Made by a program: the position numbers and the translations under genes. 10,206 nt of DNA from Leucobacter sp. (GTDB lineage Bacteria > Actinomycetota > Actinomycetes > Actinomycetales > Microbacteriaceae), in contig JAAZHL010000007.1 of assembly GCA_012510755.1 (NCBI GenBank), forward strand, positions 1-10,206. The letters are read 5' to 3'. Positions 5,607 through 10,206 of the stretch are shown here, one piece after another. The first letter of the stretch is position 1. Every line of letters begins with the position of its first letter. The notes below the pieces were generated by a model. It was not told where the DNA came from and searched no databases. It worked only from the letters and a program-made list of their open reading frames with translations.

Positions 5607-5694
5607 GAATCTCTTGTATGGGTGCGCGTACTCTGTTACGTAATCCTGTTGTCGACTTGTCGGTGCGAGAAGCACAAAATTCACGGAGTTCTTT

Positions 5695-5832
5695 ATGAGT
5701 AAGCGTACCTTTCAGCCTAATAACCGTCGTTGTGCCAAGGTGCACGGCTTTCGTGCACGTATGCGCACCCGCGCAGGCCGTGCCATTGTTGCAGCACGCC
5801 GCGGCAAGGGCCGCAGCAAGCTGACTGCGTAA
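5695..5832 (+). CDS. rpmH: 50S ribosomal protein bL34
   Basis: A 45-residue, highly basic protein of the large ribosomal subunit. The translation MSKRTFQPNNRRCAKVHGF continues as RARMRTRAGRAIVAARRGKGRSKLTA, the standard bL34 pattern (TFQPN, KVHGFRxRM, TRAGRAI, RRxKGR), and the length is normal. A cysteine follows the RR pair where most homologues have Arg or Lys, a minor change. GGAG (5685-5688) lies six bases before the ATG. The gene opens the plus-strand cluster, directly behind the strong promoter at 5578-5606, and rnpA follows 21 bp later, the near-universal rpmH-rnpA arrangement. Confidence 0.98.
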   Translation: MSKRTFQPNNRRCAKVHGFRARMRTRAGRAIVAARRGKGRSKLTA

Positions 5833-5836
5833 AGCC

Positions 5837-5851
5837 TCGCTGACTGAGCGA
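5837..5851 (+). repeat. small hairpin between rpmH and rnpA
   Basis: TCGCT (5837-5841) and AGCGA (5847-5851) can form a 5-bp stem with a 5-base loop, ending two bases before the rnpA ATG. It occupies the place of the rnpA ribosome site, which is otherwise weak. It could help keep RnpA output well below L34, but the stem is short and chance is possible. Confidence 0.35.
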
Positions 5852-5853
5852 AC

Positions 5854-6234
5854 ATGCCAGCAAAGCGGCACCGAATTCTTCGGGGCGATGACTTTCGGCG
5901 CATAGTTCGCGGTGGTAACCGCGTGGGAGGTGCGACATGCATCACCCACGCGGTTTTGCATGTAGAGAGCCACACCCCTGCTCGTTTCGGTTTCATTGTG
6001 TCGAAAGCAGTCGGCAATGCAGTGACGCGAAATCGGGTGCGTCGACGCATGAAATCACTCGCTCAACAGCGTATTTCTCAGGGCTTTGCTGGGGCAGATG
6101 TCGTGTTTCGCGTATTACCGGCTGCTGCAGAGGCCACATTTCATGAGCTCACTCAAGATGTCACCCGCGCCCTTGACCGTGTACAAGAGCTGCAGCGATC
6201 ACGGCTACTTCAGGCAGCTCATGAGAGTCATTGA
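5854..6234 (+). CDS. rnpA: Ribonuclease P protein component
   Basis: RnpA is the small basic protein that binds the RNase P RNA and helps it cleave the 5' leader from precursor tRNAs. The 126 residues begin MPAKRHRILRGDDFRRIVRGG (the usual PxxxRLRRxxDF start) and continue with FGFIVSKAVGNAVTRNRVRRRMK. The last contains the RNR signature (Arg59-Asn60-Arg61) flanked by the basic helix that contacts RNase P RNA. ADVVFRVLPAAAEA matches the family's last strand. ATG at 5854 is chosen because the family starts within a few residues of this motif; the ribosome site is poor. The last 14 bp overlap yidD. Confidence 0.96.
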   Translation: MPAKRHRILRGDDFRRIVRGGNRVGGATCITHAVLHVESHTPARFGFIVSKAVGNAVTRNRVRRRMKSLAQQRISQGFAGADVVFRVLPAAAEATFHELTQDVTRALDRVQELQRSRLLQAAHESH

Positions 6235-6526
6235 AGAGTTGTGGCTCGCGCCGCGAAACGCCGCAATCGCGTTTATGCTGGTATATCGGCGTGTAATCTC
6301 GCCGCTGTATGGTCAGGTCTGCAGGTACTACCCAAGTTGTTCACGGTACGCTTTGGAGGTATTTCAGCACCAAGGGCTGCTGAAAGGCGGAGTGCTCACG
6401 GTCTGGAGATTGCTGCGGTGCAATCCGTTTACACCCGGCGGAATAGACGACCCGCCCACACAAGAACGTCAAAGATTTACCATTAGTAAACGCGGATTCG
6501 TTCGCCCAAATACACGAAAGGCCTGA
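6221..6526 (+). CDS. yidD: Membrane protein insertion efficiency factor YidD
   Basis: YidD is a small membrane-associated protein that assists YidC-dependent insertion of inner-membrane proteins. The 101-residue reading shows an amphipathic/hydrophobic N-terminal helix (AAIAFMLVYRRVISPLYG), the signature CRYYPSCSRYALEVF (34-48, with Cys34 and Cys40), LLKGGVLTVWRLLRCNPF (Cys67) and TPGG. About 25 C-terminal residues are basic and variable. I chose ATG at 6221 (MRVIEELWLAPRNAAI), although the frame is open further upstream inside rnpA, because the family begins about 20 residues before the YRRxISPL motif. This overlaps rnpA by 14 bp and implies coupled translation. yidC begins five bases after its stop. 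Confidence 0.94.
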   Translation: MRVIEELWLAPRNAAIAFMLVYRRVISPLYGQVCRYYPSCSRYALEVFQHQGLLKGGVLTVWRLLRCNPFTPGGIDDPPTQERQRFTISKRGFVRPNTRKA

Positions 6527-6531
6527 TCGCG

Positions 6532-7479
6532 GTGGATTTCATCGAAACACTGTTATGGCCATTGCGCTGGCTTGTCGAGTTGGTGCTTATGCTTTGGCAT
6601 CAACTCTTTACTGCAATTGGCATGGACCCAGCCTCGGGAGCAACGTGGGTGCTGTCAATTCTTGGGCTAGTGATCGTGGTGCGTTCGGCGCTGATTCCCG
6701 TCACGGTGAAACAGATCAAGTCGCAGCGGCGCATGATGGACCTTGCGCCAGAGATGAAAAAGATTCAGGCCAAGTACAAGGGTAAGAACGACCAGTTCTC
6801 ACGTGAGGCAATGAGTCGTGAGACCATGGCCTTGTACAAGAAGCACGGCACCAACCCGTTTGCATCGTGCCTGCCGATTCTCGTGCAAATGCCAATCTTC
6901 TTCTCGCTGTTTTATGTGTTGCGCGGCGCAGCCGACGGCAACGTTGGCGTGGGCTTCATGGATGAAGAACTCACGAAGAGCTTTAACGCCGCCAGCATCT
7001 TCGGTGCTCCCCTGAAACTGACCTTCACACAGGGTTGGGAACAGAACAACTGGACTGTCGTCGTGTTGCTTGGCGTGATCGTGGTGCTGATGATCGCTTC
7101 ACAGTTCTTCACACAGCTGCAGATTATGTCGAAGAACGTCAGTGATGAGACTAAAGCGTCGCCGATGTACCGTCAGCAAAAGATCATGCTCTACATCATT
7201 CCGTTTGCGTTCTTGTTCTCAGGTGTTGCTTTCCCGCTCGCCCTGAACATCTACTGGTTCACTTCAAATATCTGGACCATGGCCCAACAGGCTATTGTGA
7301 TCAACACCATGCCCACCCCGAATAGTGAGGCTTGGCGTAAGCGACAGGCCAAGCTGAAGGCCAAGGGCAAACTTTCTGAAGACGAAGTCGCAGAGATCGA
7401 ACGCATCGAAGGCAATGCATCGTCCCAGGGACAGCGCCAGCAACCAATCAGTGCCAAGCGCGCAAAGAAGAAGAAATAG
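6532..7479 (+). CDS. yidC: Membrane protein insertase YidC/Oxa1 family
   Basis: YidC inserts and folds membrane proteins, with or without SecYEG. The 315 residues match the short actinobacterial form without the large periplasmic domain of Gram-negative YidC. Membrane segments are visible at about 10-30, 38-60, 109-130, 173-193 and 216-249. Arg51 in IVVRSALIPVTVKQIKSQRR is the conserved positively charged residue of the hydrophilic groove, and the first cytoplasmic loop carries APEMKKIQAKYKG...ALYKKHGTNPFASCLPILVQMP. The C-terminal tail (about 262-315) is charged, ending in KRAKKKK, as expected for ribosome contact. Start GTG at 6532 has AAAGG about ten bases upstream. It follows yidD by five bases and precedes jag by nine, the common rnpA-yidD-yidC-jag order. 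Confidence 0.97.
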   Translation: MDFIETLLWPLRWLVELVLMLWHQLFTAIGMDPASGATWVLSILGLVIVVRSALIPVTVKQIKSQRRMMDLAPEMKKIQAKYKGKNDQFSREAMSRETMALYKKHGTNPFASCLPILVQMPIFFSLFYVLRGAADGNVGVGFMDEELTKSFNAASIFGAPLKLTFTQGWEQNNWTVVVLLGVIVVLMIASQFFTQLQIMSKNVSDETKASPMYRQQKIMLYIIPFAFLFSGVAFPLALNIYWFTSNIWTMAQQAIVINTMPTPNSEAWRKRQAKLKAKGKLSEDEVAEIERIEGNASSQGQRQQPISAKRAKKKK

Positions 7480-7488
7480 AGTTCAAAG

Positions 7489-7983
7489 ATGAGCAACACG
7501 AACCTAGAAGCCACAGACTCAGTGAATCTCGAAGATCTCGAGGCAGAGGGCGACCTCGCCGCAGACTACATAGAGGCTCTGCTTGATCTCGCAGATCTTG
7601 ATGGAGATCTCGACATTTCAGTGGCAAGTGAACGAGCTTATGTGTCAGTGACCGGCGGTGGCGAAGACCTCGATCGTCTCGCGATGCCTGAGACGGTGCA
7701 AGCGCTGCAAGACTTGACGCGCATTGCCGTACAAAACCAGACTGGCAGATTCTCGCGACTCATTCTCGATGTTGGTGGGTCACGGAGTGCGCGCGAGACA
7801 GAATTGCGTAGTCTCGTCGATTCCGCGATCGCACAGCTCGCTGCCGGGCGCAGCGAAGTTGAGCTCGAGCCGATGTCATCGTATGAGCGCAAGCTGGTGC
7901 ATGACATCGTTGCTGACCTCGGGCATCACAGCGAGTCGCGTGGCGAGGGCCGCGACCGTCGCTTGGTCATTACCACGGCATAG
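7489..7983 (+). CDS. jag: Jag/KhpB-like RNA-binding protein (KH and R3H domains)
   Basis: A 164-residue cytoplasmic protein of the Jag (SpoIIIJ-associated, KhpB) family. Members bind RNA and in several Gram-positive bacteria affect cell division and growth, often together with KhpA. The N-terminal 42 residues are very acidic, and the separate Jag-N domain found in Firmicutes is absent, as is usual in actinobacteria. A KH-like region follows, with GGEDLDRLAMPETVQALQDLTRIAV and a strand FSRLILDVGG. The C-terminal R3H domain, PMSSYERKLVHDIVADL, carries the Arg134-x-x-x-His138 signature and ends in DRRLVI. ATG at 7489 lies nine bases after the yidC stop. Its ribosome site is weak (AAAG), so translation may be coupled. 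The stop TAG touches the third parS site. Confidence 0.92.
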   Translation: MSNTNLEATDSVNLEDLEAEGDLAADYIEALLDLADLDGDLDISVASERAYVSVTGGGEDLDRLAMPETVQALQDLTRIAVQNQTGRFSRLILDVGGSRSARETELRSLVDSAIAQLAAGRSEVELEPMSSYERKLVHDIVADLGHHSESRGEGRDRRLVITTA

Positions 7984-7997
7984 TTTCACGTGAAACA
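7982..7997. promoter_or_regulatory. parS centromere site at the jag/rsmG junction
   Basis: AGTTTCACGTGAAACA matches the parS consensus at 15 of 16 positions, again differing only at the first base. It spans the end of the jag stop codon and the proposed GTG start of rsmG (7990-7992), which is part of the central CACGTG. Confidence 0.92.
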
Positions 7998-8622
7998 AGT
8001 CGTCGAACCAGAGCCGGCAGTCGCTGCCGAGATTGCTGGCCCCCGCATTGATGTTTTGCGATCCTTTGCTGCTGATCTTGCTGAGCGAGGTGAGCCGTTA
8101 GGTCTCATCGGTCCACTCGAGCCGGCGCGACTCTGGACACGTCACCTGCTCAATAGCGCCGTGCTCGCACCGTTGCTGACCGCGGGTGCACGCGTGGCAG
8201 ATATTGGCACTGGCGGTGGCATGCCCGGTTTGGTGCTCGCGATCGTGCGCCCAGATGTGCGCTTCGTGCTGATCGAACCCATGGAGCGGCGTTGTGCATG
8301 GCTCAACGAGCAGATTGATCGACTCGGCCTCGACAATGTCGAAGTGAAACGCGGTCGTGCTGAAGAGTTTCACGATGCCTTCGAGGTCGACCAACTCACC
8401 GCACGTGCGGTGACAGCCTTGCGCAAACTTGTGCCGCTCGCTGCCCCACTCTTGCGCGACGGGGGCGAATTCTTATTACTCAAGGGCGAGTCTGTCGAGC
8501 AAGAGATTGCGGCAGCTGAGAAGGTCTTGCGCAAGTATCGCGTGCACGACTTGAGCGTTCAAGAGCTCGGTGTCGGTCAGCTCGATGAGACGACTAGAGT
8601 GTGTAGAGCGCGAGTGAGGTGA
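7990..8622 (+). CDS. rsmG: 16S rRNA (guanine-N7) methyltransferase RsmG
   Basis: RsmG (GidB) transfers a methyl group from S-adenosylmethionine to N7 of G527 (E. coli numbering) in 16S rRNA; its loss gives low-level streptomycin resistance in several bacteria. The 210 residues include LEPARLWTRHLLNSAVLAPLL, the SAM-binding motif VADIGTGGGMPGLVLAI (71-80 core), LIEPMERRCAWLNE with the acidic residue after the second strand, and RAVTALRKLVPLAAPLLRDGGEFLLLKGE. Length is close to E. coli RsmG (207). The start is GTG at 7990, six bases after the jag stop. There is no purine-rich ribosome site, and the GTG sits inside parS, so translation probably depends on coupling to jag. It belongs to the usual jag-rsmG-parA-parB series. 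Confidence 0.95.
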   Translation: MKQVVEPEPAVAAEIAGPRIDVLRSFAADLAERGEPLGLIGPLEPARLWTRHLLNSAVLAPLLTAGARVADIGTGGGMPGLVLAIVRPDVRFVLIEPMERRCAWLNEQIDRLGLDNVEVKRGRAEEFHDAFEVDQLTARAVTALRKLVPLAAPLLRDGGEFLLLKGESVEQEIAAAEKVLRKYRVHDLSVQELGVGQLDETTRVCRARVR

Positions 8623-8658
8623 CAGTACCTGCGTGCCGATGACAAGACTGAGGATCTG

Positions 8659-9555
8659 ATGAGCGAACCCGAGAACGCACTGGTGGGCAACCATCTTGCC
8701 GACAAGGTTCGTCGACGTCGCAGGCTTGAGTCGACCGTGTCTCCCCTGCCATCCGAGACACGTATCATCACGGTGTCCAATCAAAAGGGCGGTGTCGGCA
8801 AGACCACCACGACGGTGAATCTTGCGTCAGCGCTCGCGCGACGCGGTGCAAATGTCTTGGTTGTAGACCTTGACCCCCAGGGCAATGCGTCAACCGCGCT
8901 CGGTGTGCCACATCGGCCCGAAATCACAAGCATTTACGATGTCTTACTCGGTGACAAGACGATGTCTGAGGCGCTACAACTCAGCACCGATCATGAACGC
9001 TTGTACTGTGTGCCATCGACCATCCACCTGGCAGGCGCAGAGATTGAGCTAGTGTCACTCGTTGCGCGGGAGCAACGATTGCGCACGGCGTTGCAGACCT
9101 TTCTTGATGAGTCTGAGCTGCCCTTTCACTATGTGTTTATCGACTGCCCACCATCACTCGGCTTGCTCACCGTCAATGCATTTGTGGCTGCGCGCGAAGT
9201 ATTGATTCCTATTCAGTGCGAATACTATGCGCTTGAGGGCCTCAGCCAATTGCTTGGCAATATCGAGCTCATTCAGAAACATCTCAACCCTGATCTCAGG
9301 GTTTCAACCATTCTGTTGACAATGTTTGATGCCCGTACCAACCTCGCGAATGAAGTCGCACATGAAGTGCGACAACACTTTGCTGAGGAGACGTTAGACG
9401 CGGTGATACCCCGCTCTGTACGTGTGTCAGAGGCGCCGAGTTATGGTCAAACCGTACATGCGTATGACGCACCATCAATTGGGGCGCTTGCATATATGGA
9501 GGCCGCAGCAGAAATGGCTGCGAAGTGGAACTCGAGTGAAGAAGAAGAGGTGTGA
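8659..9555 (+). CDS. parA: Chromosome partitioning ATPase ParA (Soj)
   Basis: ParA is a deviant-Walker ATPase that binds the nucleoid non-specifically and moves ParB-parS complexes to segregate the origin. Of 298 residues, the first 33 are a basic extension (KVRRRRRLE). The catalytic core then starts with IITVSNQKGGVGKTTTTVNLA, where the deviant Walker A KGGVGKTT (43-50) contains the signature lysine. Walker A' follows as VVDLDPQGNAS (about 69-78), Walker B as FIDCPPSLGLLTVNA (160-174), and the C-terminal part has IPRSVRVSEAPSYGQTV, typical of chromosomal Soj proteins. ATG at 8659 is preceded by GAGG (8650-8653) at five bases. A 36-bp gap separates it from rsmG. parB starts two bases after its stop. 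Confidence 0.97.
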   Translation: MSEPENALVGNHLADKVRRRRRLESTVSPLPSETRIITVSNQKGGVGKTTTTVNLASALARRGANVLVVDLDPQGNASTALGVPHRPEITSIYDVLLGDKTMSEALQLSTDHERLYCVPSTIHLAGAEIELVSLVAREQRLRTALQTFLDESELPFHYVFIDCPPSLGLLTVNAFVAAREVLIPIQCEYYALEGLSQLLGNIELIQKHLNPDLRVSTILLTMFDARTNLANEVAHEVRQHFAEETLDAVIPRSVRVSEAPSYGQTVHAYDAPSIGALAYMEAAAEMAAKWNSSEEEEV

Positions 9556-9557
9556 CG

Positions 9558-10206
9558 ATGGCTACGAAACGGCGTGGTGGTCTCGGGCGAGGAATCGGAG
9601 CATTGATCCCGCAAACCTCAGAGGGTGAACGGCCCGTTGACGTCTTTTTTGCTGGTCAGGGTGCCGCCAGTGGCACGCCCGTAGTCGAAGATGCCGCCGC
9701 ACCAGCGCGCGTCAAGACGGCCAAGAAGACGAGCTCGCCGGCGACAAACGAAACTGAGTTGCAAGAGGTGCCGGGCGCGACGCTGACCCACCTGGCGCTT
9801 AGCGACATCATTCCCAACCGGTCACAGCCGCGCACCGAATTCGATGAAGAGGCACTCGAAGAGCTCACCCACTCCATTCGCGAGTTTGGAGTGTTTCAAC
9901 CCGTTGTCGTGCGTGAGATTGCACCTCCCCCGGCGGCAGGTGAGCCTCGTTACGAGCTCATCATGGGCGAGCGCCGGTTTCGCGCGAGTGGTCGCGCCGG
10001 ACTCAGCGAGATTCCGGCGATCATACGCTCGACCGCCGATGAACACATGCTGCGAGTCGCGCTGCTCGAAAACTTGCACCGCGCACAGCTAAACCCGCTC
10101 GAAGAGGCGTCTGCCTATCAGCAGCTGCTGGCCGATTTTGGCATTACACAAGAGCAACTTGCCGAACGCATTGGCCGCTCACGCCCACAGATCTCGAACA
10201 CGATTC
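9558..10206 (+). CDS. parB: Chromosome partitioning protein ParB, N-terminal part (cut by the right edge)
   Basis: ParB binds parS, spreads along DNA as a CTP-dependent clamp and stimulates ParA. The visible 216 codons start MATKRRGGLGRGIGALIP, the conserved N-terminal ParA-contact motif. A variable linker of about 60 residues rich in Ala, Thr, Glu and Lys follows. The CTPase domain begins around LSDIIPNRSQPRTEFDEEALEEL, with GERRFR (137-142) and ENLHR (171-175), then NPLEEASAYQQLL. The start of the parS-binding helix-turn-helix (ITQEQLAERIGRSRPQISNTI) is visible just before the window ends. The gene is partial only because of the cut. The two-base gap after parA indicates an operon. Three parS sites in the window are its expected targets. 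Confidence 0.97.
   Translation, partial: MATKRRGGLGRGIGALIPQTSEGERPVDVFFAGQGAASGTPVVEDAAAPARVKTAKKTSSPATNETELQEVPGATLTHLALSDIIPNRSQPRTEFDEEALEELTHSIREFGVFQPVVVREIAPPPAAGEPRYELIMGERRFRASGRAGLSEIPAIIRSTADEHMLRVALLENLHRAQLNPLEEASAYQQLLADFGITQEQLAERIGRSRPQISNTI

Larger units (their letters stand above)
5344..5694. other. Divergent dnaA/rpmH control region
   Basis: The 351 bp between the divergent dnaA and rpmH starts contain no convincing gene. They hold one actinobacterial-type DnaA box, a strong plus-strand promoter feeding rpmH, a palindrome TTACGTAA (5636-5643) in the rpmH leader, and a 6-bp inverted repeat AGGCAA/TTGCCT (5480-5485 and 5500-5505). A dnaA promoter must lie here on the minus strand. 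TTGGCT with AATATC at 17-bp spacing is a possible but poor candidate, so I do not annotate it. Confidence 0.7.

Noticed and set aside
5464..5973. 169-codon minus-strand frame upstream of dnaA, antisense to rpmH and rnpA
   Set aside because: It is antisense to two certain genes, whose biased composition keeps this frame open; the product resembles no family.
6795..6810. possible fourth parS around CACGTG in yidC (the SREAMSRET region)
   Set aside because: Only about 11 of 16 bases match. The flanking GTTCT and AGGCA arms depart from the TGTTT/AAACA arms needed for ParB recognition.
1..10206. undescribed defence, mobile or biosynthetic system
   Set aside because: Every coding stretch belongs to a known origin-proximal housekeeping family, and the remaining gaps are too short for additional genes. 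No inverted terminal repeats, integrase, transposase or CRISPR repeats are visible.

Overview
This window spans a bacterial chromosome origin of replication with the two gene clusters that flank it. Gene order, the short actinobacterial-type YidC, the DciA C-terminus (GRGPRDTYG) and a TTGTCCACA-type DnaA box point to an actinobacterium. The DnaN ending (YLLQPNLLLR) and the G+C content, which looks only slightly above half, suggest a Micrococcales/Microbacteriaceae-like organism, perhaps an aquatic lineage with reduced GC. That placement is inference only.

Minus strand, read from the origin outward: dnaA (5343 down to 4012, or to 3895 if a stop is read through), the oriC region (3475-3894), dnaN, recF, dciA (DUF721) and the 5' part of gyrB, which runs off the left edge. 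Plus strand, diverging from dnaA: a 351-bp intergenic region with a strong promoter, then rpmH, rnpA, yidD, yidC, jag/khpB, rsmG, parA and the 5' part of parB, cut by the right edge. Genes are tightly packed, with 14-bp overlaps at recF/dciA and rnpA/yidD. There are no mobile elements, tRNA, rRNA or CRISPR arrays.

The genes form the usual origin-proximal modules. DnaA, DciA (helicase loading), DnaN (clamp), RecF and GyrB serve replication and repair. RpmH, RnpA, YidD, YidC and Jag serve ribosome/RNase P production and membrane insertion, and RsmG modifies 16S rRNA. ParA and ParB segregate the origin by acting on parS sites. Three near-perfect parS sites are visible: two inside recF, and one whose core supplies the GTG start codon of rsmG.

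The most important oddity is an in-frame TGA in dnaA. It replaces the conserved arginine of the GGRDHTTVM signature in the DNA-binding domain, and the remaining 38 conserved codons follow intact in the same frame. It is a sequencing error, a real nonsense allele, or a site of readthrough. The oriC region has DnaA boxes, an AT-rich stretch and a box-box-trio layout resembling the basal unwinding element described for Bacillus subtilis. I see no undescribed multi-gene system here.
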